Positions 8,577 through 18,270 of a DNA stretch of 59,042 bases are shown here, in pieces. The position numbers and the translations under genes were made by a program. The stretch spans positions 1 through 59,042 of the forward strand of contig JAFTFG010000018.1 in assembly GCA_017449675.1 (NCBI GenBank), written 5' to 3'. Source of the stretch: Prevotella sp. GTDB taxonomy: Bacteria > Bacteroidota > Bacteroidia > Bacteroidales > Bacteroidaceae. The notes under the pieces are model-generated. The model did no database searches. It saw only the letters and a program-made list of their open reading frames with translations, and was not told the origin of the DNA. Each line of letters opens with the position of its first letter. The first letter of the stretch is position 1.

Positions 8577-11500
8577 ATGGAAAAAAGACTAATGACAACT
8601 GTCGCATGCCTTTTCCTTTTATTGGGGGGGGTATTTGCACAGACTAAAGTTAATGGTACGGTTGTATCGCAAGAGGACAACGAACCCGTTATCGGTGTTT
8701 CTATTCTCGTAGTCGGTACAAACGTAGGTACAGTAACGGACGCCAGCGGTAAATTCTCGCTGACCGTTCCTGAAGGAAAAAGCACTTTGCGCTTCACTTA
8801 TGTAGGTATGGAGCCTCTGGAAGTCAGTGCCCGTCCTAACATGCGCATCGTACTGCGTAACAGCGACACCAACCTGGACGAGGTGGTAGTTACAGCCATG
8901 GGTATTTCCCGTCAGAAGAAGGCTGTGGGCTATGCCATTCAGGAACTGGGTGCCGACGACCTGAGCAAGGTAGGTACCTCATCTATCGGTAGTGCCCTGC
9001 AGGGTAAGTTGACTGGTGTGGACATCCGCACCTCCTCCGGTACTCCTGGTGCATCCACACAGATCCAGATTCGTGGTGCCCGTTCCTTCGACGGCAACAA
9101 CACCCCACTCTATGTGGTCGACGGTATGCCTATCTCTTCAGAGCCTGACTTCTCTACAGGTCAGTCTGTTACAGGATCCGACTTTGCCAACCGTAGCATT
9201 GATATCAACCCAGAGGACATTGAGACCATCAACATCCTGAAAGGTCAGGCTGCTTCTGCCCTGTATGGTATTCGTGCCTCCAATGGTGTGGTTGTCATCA
9301 CCACCAAGCGTGGTCGTAAGAATACTGAGAAGCCTGTGATTACCTTCTCTACCGACCTGAGTGCCCAGACCCTGAGCCGCAAGTTCGAGCGTCAGCAGGA
9401 ATATGCACAGGGTTATGGTACCTACAGCCCAAATTCATCCATGACTTGGGGTCCGAAGATCTCTGAATTGCCTAATGACCCCAACTACGGAGGCAACGGC
9501 AACGGACACGAGGGTCAGTACTACAATCCTAAGTATGCCAATGCCGGACTGGACGGATGGGTTACACCACAGACCTATGACAACGTAGGAGACTTCTTCC
9601 GTACTGGTTTCACCCAGAATTCTACCTTGAACATCACCCAGAAGAAAGAGAAACTGGGATACTCATTCAGTATCAGCGACACCTACCAGCAGGGTATTGT
9701 TCCCAGCACAGACATGATGCGTACAGGTGCCCGTGGTGCCGTAGACTACGACATCAACGACCAGTGGAAGACAGGTTTCTCTGCCAACTACTCCTCTGTA
9801 AGGATTCACTCTGCACCAGGTGCCAACAACGGTCTGGTCAACGTGGTTTATTCTGCTCCTGCTGAGTATAACCTGAAAGGAACTCCCTACAATGTTCCCG
9901 GTGAGCCTACCAGTCAGATTCTGTTCCGTTCCACCAACTTCAACAACCCCTATTGGTGGGCAGACAACGATAGTTTCTATCAGCACACCAACCGTGTCTT
10001 CGGTAATGCATACGTAGAGTTCAGCCCGAAACTGAACTGGGGCGACAACTATAAGTTGACCTTCCGTGAGCAGGCCGGTATCGATACCTACACCACCAAC
10101 AACGAGACTATCGCTGAGTTGGGTTCTGCCTACAACACCAAAGGTGAGGTTGAGGAATACGGTGTACAGCGCACGATCTTCAACAACCTGTTTACTGTCA
10201 ACTTCACTGCTCAGTGGGGTAAGGACAAGGAATGGGACTTCGGTTTCATGTTGGGTTCTGAGTTCAACCATGACTATAGCCGCCACTGGGACTACGACGG
10301 TTCTGGTCTGCTCTGGTATGGACAGCCTATCATGCGTAACACCACCAGTATGGACTATTGGGAGAACTACCACTCTCAGGAGCGTACCCTCGGTTTCTTT
10401 GGCCAGGCATCCTTGGCATGGAAGAACCAGTTGTTCCTGACTGTTACAGGACGTAACGACAAGGTTTCTACCATGCCCCGTAACAACCGTTCATTCTTCT
10501 ATCCCTCTGTATCACTGGGATGGATTTTCACAGAACTCCCTGCTCTGAAAGGCAACAAAATTCTCTCCTATGGTAAACTGCGCGCCTCTTTCGCACAGGT
10601 TGGACAGGCTGGTGCCTACTATAAGAACTACTATTACGTTCCCAGTTACGGAAGCGGTATGTATGTCTACACTCCTATCAGTTATCCTGTAGGCGGTGCC
10701 ACCTCTTATACTCCGTACTACGTGAAGTTTGATGAGAACCTGAAGCCTCAGAACACCACCAACTGGGAGTTCGGTGCTGACCTGAACTTCTTCAGCAACC
10801 GTCTGCGCTTTGAGTATACTATCAGTTATCAGGACGTAAAAGACCAGATCTTCGATGTTCCTACAGCCGGTTCTACTGGTTATCAGTATCTGCGTACCAA
10901 CGCCGGACGTATGACCACATGGGCACATGAACTCACTGTTAACGCTTCCATCATCCAGGAGAAAGACTATGATGTCAACCTCGGCATCAACTTCACTTCT
11001 TATAAGAGTAAGGTGAAGGAACTGGCCGAGGGTGTGGAGAGCATCTTCCTCGGTGGTTTCGTAGAGCCACAGGTCCGTGCTCAGGCTGGTAGCACCTATC
11101 CCAACATCTATGGTACTGCCTTCAAGCGTACAGAGGACGGTCAGTTGCTGCTTGCCGACGGTCTGCCTCAGCCTACTGCCGGCAGTGAGAATCTGGGTGA
11201 GTGTACTCCTGACTTCAATATGGGCTTCAACTTGAAAGCACGTTATAAGAAACTGACTTTGGCTGCCACCTTCGATTGGCAGAAAGGCGGTAAGATGTAT
11301 AACGGTACCAATCTGGTACTGAACTACTTCGGAGCCACCAAGGAGTCTCTTGCCTATCGTGAGGGCACCATGGTTGCCGATGGTATCGATGAGGCAACAG
11401 GTCTGAAGAACACCATAGAAGTTGACAAGACAGATTATTTCATGCAGTACAACGACATCACAGAGGCTGGTATCTTCGATATGAGTTACTGGAAGATGCG

Positions 11501-11708
11501 TGACCTGACCCTGAGTTATCAGTTGCCCCGTCTGGGTAAGTTCGACATCTCCGTCTTCGGATTTGCACGTAACGTACTTATCTGGGCTAAGATGCCTAAC
11601 TTCGATCCTGAGAGTTCTCAAGGTAATGGTAACATGAGTGGATATTTCGAGCGTTTCTCTATCCCTAACACCTCCAGTTTCGGCGGTGGTTTCAAGATCA
11701 CATTCTAA
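8577..11708 (+). CDS. SusC/RagA-family TonB-dependent outer-membrane receptor (second)
   Basis: Second SusC-like importer, 1043 residues. Signal peptide ends near GVFAQ (residue 22); next come the carboxypeptidase-regulatory-like domain (TKVNGTVVSQEDNEPVIGVS), the DEVVVTAMG linker, and a plug with VVDGMPISSEP and LKGQAASALYGIRASNGVV. The barrel ends in GGGFKITF. It has its own promoter at 8456, so it is not merely the tail of the upstream operon. Codon choice is noticeably more GC-rich at third positions than in the first SusC gene, a pattern seen in strongly expressed genes, though ancestry could also explain it. Substrate unknown. Confidence 0.95.
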   Translation: MEKRLMTTVACLFLLLGGVFAQTKVNGTVVSQEDNEPVIGVSILVVGTNVGTVTDASGKFSLTVPEGKSTLRFTYVGMEPLEVSARPNMRIVLRNSDTNLDEVVVTAMGISRQKKAVGYAIQELGADDLSKVGTSSIGSALQGKLTGVDIRTSSGTPGASTQIQIRGARSFDGNNTPLYVVDGMPISSEPDFSTGQSVTGSDFANRSIDINPEDIETINILKGQAASALYGIRASNGVVVITTKRGRKNTEKPVITFSTDLSAQTLSRKFERQQEYAQGYGTYSPNSSMTWGPKISELPNDPNYGGNGNGHEGQYYNPKYANAGLDGWVTPQTYDNVGDFFRTGFTQNSTLNITQKKEKLGYSFSISDTYQQGIVPSTDMMRTGARGAVDYDINDQWKTGFSANYSSVRIHSAPGANNGLVNVVYSAPAEYNLKGTPYNVPGEPTSQILFRSTNFNNPYWWADNDSFYQHTNRVFGNAYVEFSPKLNWGDNYKLTFREQAGIDTYTTNNETIAELGSAYNTKGEVEEYGVQRTIFNNLFTVNFTAQWGKDKEWDFGFMLGSEFNHDYSRHWDYDGSGLLWYGQPIMRNTTSMDYWENYHSQERTLGFFGQASLAWKNQLFLTVTGRNDKVSTMPRNNRSFFYPSVSLGWIFTELPALKGNKILSYGKLRASFAQVGQAGAYYKNYYYVPSYGSGMYVYTPISYPVGGATSYTPYYVKFDENLKPQNTTNWEFGADLNFFSNRLRFEYTISYQDVKDQIFDVPTAGSTGYQYLRTNAGRMTTWAHELTVNASIIQEKDYDVNLGINFTSYKSKVKELAEGVESIFLGGFVEPQVRAQAGSTYPNIYGTAFKRTEDGQLLLADGLPQPTAGSENLGECTPDFNMGFNLKARYKKLTLAATFDWQKGGKMYNGTNLVLNYFGATKESLAYREGTMVADGIDEATGLKNTIEVDKTDYFMQYNDITEAGIFDMSYWKMRDLTLSYQLPRLGKFDISVFGFARNVLIWAKMPNFDPESSQGNGNMSGYFERFSIPNTSSFGGGFKITF

Positions 11709-11732
11709 ACACATAAAAGAAAGAATAGCAAT

Positions 11733-13220
11733 ATGAAAACAAAATATTTGTTTACAATCGCATTAACTTCGCTGTTGATGGCTTCTTGTTCAGAAGATAC
11801 CATGGACAGAATCAACGAAGACAAAGCACATCCTGAGGCAGGTGCCGTGAACGCCAAATACCAGTTGACGGATGCTGAGGTTGCAACAGCCTATTCTGTT
11901 GTCAACGGAGCATATGCCTGGTATGTATCCTCTTATACTGAGCAACTCTTTGGAACAGGTAACAACCAATTGAAGAACGCCGAGTTGCGCCAGATTGGTG
12001 AGACGGCAGCCGCCTCTACGTTCAATAATGAGTGGAATGCTACCTATCTGAACCTCTTCAACCTCAACCAGATCAAGGCAAAATGTGCAGAAGGTGGTGT
12101 CAGTGACGGACAATACGATATCCTGGGTATGGCACAGACACTGGAGGCCCTGAACTGGGGTGTCCTGACTGACCTGCACGGTGACGTTCCTTTCTCTGAG
12201 TGTTTCTCTAACATCTCTGCTCCGAAAGTCGACAAGCAGGAGGATATCTACAAAGCCATCATCAACTTGCTGGATGAGGCTATCGCCAACTTCGCAACAG
12301 GTGAGAAGAATGCCGGTTCACAGGACATTCTCTTTGGTGGCGACCTTGACAAATGGACTGGTTTCGCTCACGCCCTGAAAGCCCGCTATCTGTTGCATAC
12401 CTATGGACGTAACAATAACGTTCTGAATGAAGTATTAACAGAGGCAAATGCTGCCATTGCTGCCGGCTTTGACGGTGTAGCCCTTGACGTATTCAATGGT
12501 GTGACAGCCGATAACTCTTGGTCTGCCTACTGGTGGAGTCGTGAGTATAACGGTTCCAGCACGACTGTTGACGACCTGCTGCTGGCCCGTAACGACCCAC
12601 GCGAGGCTATCTACAACTGCGACTATTGGGAGTATGATATTGTCGGTGAGCCAGGTAATTCTGACATGGCTATGGCTACTGAGGTCATCAATATCCCACA
12701 GTGGCTCGACAACGGTGCTGCTCCCCTGCACTTGTTCAGCAAGGCAGAACTTTACTTCATCATCGCTGAGGCAAAGGCTCGTCTGGGACAGGATGCTGCC
12801 GCTGAGTTCCAGGAGGGTGTACTGGCCTCTATCGCTGACTACTCGGACAACGGCGCTGTCTACTATGGAGCCATCTCTGATGCTGATGCTGCAGACTACC
12901 TGACAAGTCTTCAGGCTCGCTTCGATGCTGACCCATTGTCTGAGATTCTGATTCAGAAGTATATCGCTCAGGCTCGTGACGAGCAGATTGAGACTTACAA
13001 CGATATCCGTCGCTGTCTCTATGTTGATGGCAGTTATCCTGTCACACTGACCAACCCCAACAACACCTCCAGTGCAGGTAACCGTTGGCCATTGCGCTTG
13101 CCCTATGGTGAGAGCGACGTTCAGTCGAACCCCAACGTGGCTGCCGCCTTTGGCTCTGGCAGTGAGGCCGGTAACTACATCTTTACGGAGAATGTATGGT
13201 GGGCCGGTGGTTCACGATAA
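11733..13220 (+). CDS. SusD-like lipoprotein (SusD-like_2 type)
   Basis: Partner of the receptor just upstream. Lipobox LLMASC gives Cys19; 495 residues. Segments such as LEALNWGVLTDLHGDVPFSE, the long helical middle and FSKAELYFIIAEAKARLG fit the SusD-like_2 / RagB branch rather than classical SusD. It starts 24 bp after the receptor gene and is followed by a strong terminator. No enzyme is encoded with this pair, so the ligand may be processed elsewhere or may be a small molecule or peptide (inference). Confidence 0.9.
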   Translation: MKTKYLFTIALTSLLMASCSEDTMDRINEDKAHPEAGAVNAKYQLTDAEVATAYSVVNGAYAWYVSSYTEQLFGTGNNQLKNAELRQIGETAAASTFNNEWNATYLNLFNLNQIKAKCAEGGVSDGQYDILGMAQTLEALNWGVLTDLHGDVPFSECFSNISAPKVDKQEDIYKAIINLLDEAIANFATGEKNAGSQDILFGGDLDKWTGFAHALKARYLLHTYGRNNNVLNEVLTEANAAIAAGFDGVALDVFNGVTADNSWSAYWWSREYNGSSTTVDDLLLARNDPREAIYNCDYWEYDIVGEPGNSDMAMATEVINIPQWLDNGAAPLHLFSKAELYFIIAEAKARLGQDAAAEFQEGVLASIADYSDNGAVYYGAISDADAADYLTSLQARFDADPLSEILIQKYIAQARDEQIETYNDIRRCLYVDGSYPVTLTNPNNTSSAGNRWPLRLPYGESDVQSNPNVAAAFGSGSEAGNYIFTENVWWAGGSR

Positions 13221-13241
13221 GCATCGGACAGATAACCTATC

Positions 13242-13278
13242 ATTCGGGCAGGAACTCAAATTCCTGCCCGAATTTTTT
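13242..13278 (+). terminator. Terminator of the second SusC/SusD operon
   Basis: Inverted repeat ATTCGGGCAGG (13242-13252) and CCTGCCCGAAT (13263-13273) with a 10-nt loop and a T tract. It differs from the hairpin at 8386 by only a few bases, including an identical CTCAAATT loop core. Confidence 0.85.
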
Positions 13279-13281
13279 GGT

Positions 13282-13436
13282 TTTCACACTACCTTTGACC
13301 TTTGGTCGAAGGTACTTTCGTTCGGAAATGAAAAGAAAAACAAGTTTTCCTTTTGCATTTCACACTACCTTTGACCTTTGGTCGAAGGTACTTTCGTTCG
13401 GAAATGAAAAGAAAAACAAGTTTTCCTTTTGCATTT
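13282..13436 (+). repeat. Tandem 76-bp repeat (two copies) with promoter-like hairpins
   Basis: Two consecutive copies with a 76-bp period (copy 1 from 13285, copy 2 from 13361), flanked by TTT at each joint; I see no mismatch between them. Each copy holds TACCTTTGACC, a 3-nt TTT loop and GGTCGAAGGTA (13290-13314 and 13366-13390), a short hairpin with one G-T pair built around a -7 promoter box, followed by a segment with TTCGTTCGGAAATG and TTTTGCATTTC. Short reading frames through it are not convincing genes. Confidence 0.9.
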
Positions 13437-13458
13437 CGCTCACTTATGCGTACCTTTG
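13428..13458 (+). promoter_or_regulatory. Promoter of the flippase/glycosyltransferase operon
   Basis: -33 box TTTG (13428-13431, the end of the second 76-bp repeat), 19-nt spacer, -7 box TACCTTTG (13451-13458). The start codon at 13467 lies only 8 nt after the -7 box, so the transcript would have almost no leader. Confidence 0.7.
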
Positions 13459-13466
13459 CCCTCACA

Positions 13467-14915
13467 ATGAGTACGGAGAACCTAAAGGAGAAGACTGCAA
13501 AGGGACTATTCTGGGGAATACTGAACAGTGGTACCACTCAGGTACTGAATGTCATTATCGGCATTCTGCTAGGCAGGATGCTGTCACCTGACGAGTGGGC
13601 TCCCATCGGTATGATTGCTATTTTCTCGGCTATTGCAGGCAACCTACAGTCGAGCGGATTCTCTACCGCCATCGTGAATATGAAGGAGCCGACCGATAAC
13701 GACTATAATGCCGTATTCTGGTTTAACACACTGGCCAGTGCCTGTATCTACCTGTTATTGTTTGCACTCGCACCCTGGATTGCCGTATTCTTTGAACAGC
13801 CCTGTCTGACAGACCTCTCCCGTCTGATTTTTCTGGCCTTTTTCATCTCCTCGTTTGGTATCTCCACCAATGCCTATATGACCAAGAACATGATGAATCG
13901 GGAGATCACCATTGTCAATTCCTGTGCCTTGGTATGCTCTGGAGTCGTGGCAGTGATACTGGCCTTCAAAGGGTTCTCCTATTGGAGCCTTGCCTGGCAA
14001 CAGATCGTCAACGCTACCATCCTCGTCATCGGCCGTTTCTTCTTCGTGAAATGGCGGCCCTCGCTGAAGATAGACTTCTCCCCCATCTGCCGTACTTGGA
14101 AATTCGCCATGAACATCCTGGTCACCATGATCATCAACACGGTGAATAATAATATCCTGACCTTTATCTTCGGAAAACTGTTTACGAAGACACCGCAGGT
14201 GGTGGGTAACTTCTTTCAGGCCTTCAAATGGAACACGATGGCCTACCAAATGGTCAGCGGGAGTATTGAGCAGGTGGCACAGCCTGTATTGGTAGAGGTA
14301 AGAGAGGAGAGCCAAGAAATTAAAGTATTCCGTAAGATGCTGCGCTTCACCGCATTCCTGGCCTTCCCTGCTATGTTCGGCCTCGCCTTGGTAGCCAATG
14401 AGTTCATCCTGTCAACCATCGGACCTCAATGGGAGGCCTGCGTTCCTCTGCTCCGCATCCTTTGTATCGGAGGAGCCTTCATGCCCTTCTACGCCCTCTA
14501 TAAGAATCTGATTATCAGTCAGGGACGCAGTGATATCAACATGTGGCTGAACATCTCACAGATTGTCCTACAGATGACACTTATTTTCCTCACCTACCAG
14601 CAAGGCATCCAGACGGTAGTAGGTGCCTATACCTTATTAAATATTATATGGCTTATCGTATGGCAGGTCTTTGCCAATAGGTTGATAGGAGTACGCCTGT
14701 GGGATGTCTGCAAAGACACGATACCCTTTGCTTTGATTAGCGTCATCTTGATGGCAACTATTTGGTTCATCACAACTGATATGACGAATATTTACCTATT
14801 GCTGTCCGTACGTATCCTCCTTGCCGTCATCCTCTATGCCGTCATCATGAGACTATTGAAGGTGAAGATGATGGACGAGTGCATACAGTTTATCCTTAAA
14901 AAGAAACGCTCATGA
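13467..14915 (+). CDS. Polysaccharide flippase, MOP superfamily (Wzx-like)
   Basis: Integral inner-membrane protein of about 482 residues with some 12 to 14 hydrophobic segments, of the lipopolysaccharide/exopolysaccharide flippase type (Polysacc_synt family). It would move lipid-linked glycan repeat units across the inner membrane. ATG 13467 (MSTENLKEKTAKGLFWG) is chosen because this is the usual flippase N-terminus and the promoter box lies just upstream; the frame stays open further upstream through the repeat, but that sequence is not protein-like. The stop overlaps the next start by 4 bp (ATGA), so it is translationally linked to the glycosyltransferase. Confidence 0.88.
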   Translation: MSTENLKEKTAKGLFWGILNSGTTQVLNVIIGILLGRMLSPDEWAPIGMIAIFSAIAGNLQSSGFSTAIVNMKEPTDNDYNAVFWFNTLASACIYLLLFALAPWIAVFFEQPCLTDLSRLIFLAFFISSFGISTNAYMTKNMMNREITIVNSCALVCSGVVAVILAFKGFSYWSLAWQQIVNATILVIGRFFFVKWRPSLKIDFSPICRTWKFAMNILVTMIINTVNNNILTFIFGKLFTKTPQVVGNFFQAFKWNTMAYQMVSGSIEQVAQPVLVEVREESQEIKVFRKMLRFTAFLAFPAMFGLALVANEFILSTIGPQWEACVPLLRILCIGGAFMPFYALYKNLIISQGRSDINMWLNISQIVLQMTLIFLTYQQGIQTVVGAYTLLNIIWLIVWQVFANRLIGVRLWDVCKDTIPFALISVILMATIWFITTDMTNIYLLLSVRILLAVILYAVIMRLLKVKMMDECIQFILKKKRS

Positions 14916-15937
14916 CGAAATACCCTGCAGAAAACGATGTCGCTGTCCTGTTGATCTTCTTCACACGACAAGAAACCCTCAGACGCACCTTCGAGGCTAT
15001 CAGGAAAGCACGTCCCTCCCACCTGTATCTCTATCAGGACGGTCCTCGCAACGAAGAGGAGGCAAAGAAGATAGAGGCGGCCAAACTGATTGTCGCAGAC
15101 GACCAGATAGACTGGGAATGTGAGGTGCAGCGCAACTACCATACTGAAAACAGTGGAGCATGGGCCTCCAATTACCAAGCACAGCGATGGGCTTTCTCGC
15201 TCTACGACAAATGTATCGTCATCGAGGATGACTCCACGCCTGCCGTCTCGTTCATCCGATTCTGTAAAGAGATGCTTGACCGCTATGAACACGACGAACG
15301 TATCACCATGATTGCCGGTTATAATCATGAGGAGAAGACGGAAGCACCCTACGACTACCTGTTTACGTCCGTATTCTCCATCTGGGGATGGGCCTCATGG
15401 CGCAGGGTGGTAAGCCAGTGGGACGACCACTATCAGGTGGTGGACAACGACTTCGACATGCGCCAGTTGGAGAATATCGTCAAGGCACGTGGTGACCGCC
15501 AGGAGATGATCAAGAAACTCCGCAAGCACAAAGAAGCCGGCGACCCTATCTATGAGACGGTATACTGGTCGTATAACATGCTGCACTCCGGACTGACCAT
15601 CGTACCTACTCGTAATATGATTCAGAATACAGCCGTATCCGAAGAGTCCGCTCATTACCAGAGTGCGATGAAGACCCTACCCAAACGGATGCAGCGGATG
15701 CTGACCATGCCCTCCTATGAGGTCACCTTTCCGTTACGTCATCCCCACTATGTCATAGAGGACGTGGCCTACAAGCAACGCATCTACCGTATCATGGCAT
15801 GGGGACATCCATGGATCAAGATCGGACGCAGTATCGAGGAACTGCTGCGTAACCTGCGCTATGGCAACTTCAAAGCCATCTGGCATGCCCTTGTCTTTAG
15901 GGTTAAGAAGAATACCGGACATATCAACTATCAATAA
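14912..15937 (+). CDS. Glycosyltransferase, GT-A fold (GNT-I-like)
   Basis: 341-residue cytoplasmic enzyme that probably transfers a sugar from a nucleotide sugar to a lipid-linked or surface glycan. The N-terminus VAVLLIFFTRQETLRRTFEA and LYLYQDGPR suit a GT-A sugar transferase; CIVIEDDSTPAVSF supplies the acidic metal-binding motif, and SIWGWASWRRV resembles the WGWA-W signature of the GNT-I-like / 'hemolysin activation' annotated group. Overlaps the flippase gene by 4 bp and precedes another glycosyltransferase by 8 bp. Sugar specificity cannot be read. Confidence 0.8.
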   Translation: MTKYPAENDVAVLLIFFTRQETLRRTFEAIRKARPSHLYLYQDGPRNEEEAKKIEAAKLIVADDQIDWECEVQRNYHTENSGAWASNYQAQRWAFSLYDKCIVIEDDSTPAVSFIRFCKEMLDRYEHDERITMIAGYNHEEKTEAPYDYLFTSVFSIWGWASWRRVVSQWDDHYQVVDNDFDMRQLENIVKARGDRQEMIKKLRKHKEAGDPIYETVYWSYNMLHSGLTIVPTRNMIQNTAVSEESAHYQSAMKTLPKRMQRMLTMPSYEVTFPLRHPHYVIEDVAYKQRIYRIMAWGHPWIKIGRSIEELLRNLRYGNFKAIWHALVFRVKKNTGHINYQ

Positions 15938-15945
15938 GAGAGATT

Positions 15946-16857
15946 ATGGAGATATCGATCATCATACCAGTCTACAATAAGACCGCATACATCGGGAAAT
16001 GCTTGCAGAGTATCTTCTCACAGGACTTCCCCTCTTTCGAGGTGATTGCCGTGGATGACGGCAGTACGGATGCCTCAGGAAAGATATGTGACAAATGGGC
16101 AACAGACGAGCCCCGCCTGAAAGTCTTTCATATTCCCAATAGTGGGGTGACTGCTGCACGCCGTTGTGGAGTGAAGCATGCAGACGGGAAATATATCATG
16201 TTTGTGGATGCCGACGACCTGTTGACGGAGGGTGCCCTGACGAGGATGCACCGTGCCATCACAGAGACGGATGCCGATGAAGTCATCGGACCTTATAAAG
16301 ACCAATACGGAAACATTCATGATAGCGGTTTCAGGGGCTATACGGACTGTGAGCCACTTATCCGTGACCTGCTTGCTACCAGAAACTCATTCTGTGTACT
16401 CTGGGGTATCATCTTCAAACGGGAACTATTAGACGGATGTCTAGGTGCTCCCAGGGAAATCGTGGAACGGGAAGACTCGCTCATGCAAATCAAATGCCTG
16501 ATGAAAGAACCTAAGGTTTACTTCGTCGAGGAACCTGCCTACCTGCATTATGAGGATATTCCCAACAACCGCGTGGAAGACCTGCGGATGATACGTATCT
16601 ATGATGAGGAACTGCGCCAGACGCTGCAACCACAATGGGAGCGTTATCGTGCTGCCTTCATAGGACATCAGATCAAAGTATATGAGAAATTCATCGACAA
16701 GCGGCAATACCATGTCCTTAACGACTACTACCGTCCTTTACGGAAACAGTTAGACAAGTCAATACCACTTGCCGACCGTGTGGCACTCCTGCTACCCCCA
16801 CGTGTCAGTTACTTTCTCGTACATTATTATAAGATGTGGCGGAAACGCTCATCCTAA
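15946..16857 (+). CDS. Glycosyltransferase family 2
   Basis: 303-residue inverting glycosyltransferase. The N-terminus is a textbook GT2 domain: ISIIIPVYNKTAYIGKCLQS, then VIAVDDGSTD, SGVTAARRCG and YIMFVDADD (the DxD-type metal site near residues 88-91). The second half, with EIVEREDSLMQIKCL, fits the acceptor side. It is the third gene of the glycan operon; its end overlaps the 3' end of the opposite-strand membrane protein gene by 9 bp, so the two transcription units meet tail to tail without a spacer. Confidence 0.88.
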   Translation: MEISIIIPVYNKTAYIGKCLQSIFSQDFPSFEVIAVDDGSTDASGKICDKWATDEPRLKVFHIPNSGVTAARRCGVKHADGKYIMFVDADDLLTEGALTRMHRAITETDADEVIGPYKDQYGNIHDSGFRGYTDCEPLIRDLLATRNSFCVLWGIIFKRELLDGCLGAPREIVEREDSLMQIKCLMKEPKVYFVEEPAYLHYEDIPNNRVEDLRMIRIYDEELRQTLQPQWERYRAAFIGHQIKVYEKFIDKRQYHVLNDYYRPLRKQLDKSIPLADRVALLLPPRVSYFLVHYYKMWRKRSS

Positions 16858-18270
16858 CAAATATCCCACCAACAGAATACCATTGTAGAGCCAGAGGAAA
16901 AGGGTAATCGATGCGACAAGAAGTCGCAACCAACTTGAACTATGAACTAAAAGATACCCCATGGCTATAGGAATGACAAACGCCCAATGGGAAGCCATGA
17001 TATATACCTCGTTGAGTCCAAAGCCCAACACCAGATGAATCACCATGTCAAAGGCAAAACCGGCAAAAGTGAGCCATAGGAAACGACTCTTACGCCCTAA
17101 CCATAAGCCGGTGAGAAACAATAAAACGATAATAGCCTCCACGACATAGCAGACCCACCACCTGTAGGTCACTATCAACGGACGGTCACGCAAAGTATCA
17201 CCCAACAAGTAGTCTTGATGTAACAGGATGGACTCACCAAAAAGGTTCTCCACCATCGAGTCCCAGCGGGGTGTCGTGATATCCGTCCACCGCAAAAAGA
17301 TACTCTTACCCTTGATAGGCAGTCCTTTGTGCAGTTTCGCCCACCGCTCTTCAGCCTCTTTCTTCAGTTGCCGTTTATAAAGGATGGTGAATGCCCGTTG
17401 TTTCTCCTCCGGATTCGTAATGGATGTGGTATCCATAAATGTCTTATAGGCACGTTGACGGGCAATCTCTCCTTTCTTGGCAAGGGCTGCCTGGTGCGCT
17501 TTCTCTTGCGGTCGTACATATACCCGATACTCCCAGTTGGCAAATGCCCACATCAACCCTGCTGGCAGAATAACAGCAAACAATAAGTATTTCGGACGGA
17601 AGAAACCCTTGCCGTTCACAAACAATGCATCGATGAAAATCTTCACTCCGTTACTCAAAGTGATACCTGCTGTGATGACAAACAGGATGACCGTCTGGAG
17701 GATAGTCATTTGTCTACCCTCCCGCATCCACCGACCGGAGAGGTAGAGGGCAAATAACAACAGGAACATCGATACCGTGAAATGATCTGGTACGATACTC
17801 GCCACCATGATATGGGCAAATCCGTAGAAGAGAAATGTCAATAAGACGGCATCGTAACGCCTCACCCCAATGATTTCCCTGAGAATACGATACAGGAAAA
17901 CCACCGAATAGATATTGCATGCCAACAGGATTGCCGCCAAGAGGAATTGTACGAGGTTATAGCCTGTCAGGGCAATCAGTCCATTATTCAACAAAAACAA
18001 AGGATAGACCATAAAGGCGAGCAACGGATGGCGGAACACCTGATAGGTCGTGCCCCAATGGGTCACCACGGCATAGGTAATCGGATCATAGCCTGACACA
18101 TGAAACTGACTGTAGAACACGCTGCCATTCTCGATGGATTCCTGAAGAAATGTTCCTGAGAAACAATAGATACAACAAGCATGCAGAAAAACACTGATGA
18201 GGACGAAGACCAGTACAAGCCAACGCTCCTCCTTCTGAATACGGAACATATCCACGACTCGTTTAATCAT
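16849..18270 (-). CDS. Polytopic membrane protein, possible GT-C type (DUF6080-like), copy A
   Basis: 473 residues with about ten hydrophobic segments. It is clearly a paralogue of the next gene: both share the first periplasmic loop pattern (QFHVSGYDPITYAVVTHWG here), a conserved basic soluble loop with KGKSIFLRWTDITTPRWDSM, then NLFGESILLHQDYLLGD. One hydrophobic N-terminal helix, an acidic first loop and many helices are GT-C-like features, but no catalytic residue is proven. The DUF name is from memory. Last gene of the nine-gene minus operon, overlapping the upstream paralogue by 8 bp. Likely role in envelope glycan or lipid modification (inference). Confidence 0.7.
   Translation of the reverse strand: MIKRVVDMFRIQKEERWLVLVFVLISVFLHACCIYCFSGTFLQESIENGSVFYSQFHVSGYDPITYAVVTHWGTTYQVFRHPLLAFMVYPLFLLNNGLIALTGYNLVQFLLAAILLACNIYSVVFLYRILREIIGVRRYDAVLLTFLFYGFAHIMVASIVPDHFTVSMFLLLFALYLSGRWMREGRQMTILQTVILFVITAGITLSNGVKIFIDALFVNGKGFFRPKYLLFAVILPAGLMWAFANWEYRVYVRPQEKAHQAALAKKGEIARQRAYKTFMDTTSITNPEEKQRAFTILYKRQLKKEAEERWAKLHKGLPIKGKSIFLRWTDITTPRWDSMVENLFGESILLHQDYLLGDTLRDRPLIVTYRWWVCYVVEAIIVLLFLTGLWLGRKSRFLWLTFAGFAFDMVIHLVLGFGLNEVYIMASHWAFVIPIAMGYLLVHSSSWLRLLVASITLFLWLYNGILLVGYLLG

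Noticed and set aside
9663-10373. 236-codon minus-strand frame in the same SusC gene
   Set aside because: Antisense shadow with Val/Thr-rich low-information sequence and no start context.
10512-11714. 400-codon open frame on the minus strand inside the second SusC gene
   Set aside because: It lies fully antisense to a well-supported receptor gene, has no promoter or family signature, and its composition is that of a shadow frame in GC-richer coding DNA.
13196-13591. Open frames crossing the 76-bp tandem repeat
   Set aside because: They translate the repeat and the promoter region; the peptide repeats itself with the DNA and matches no protein pattern.
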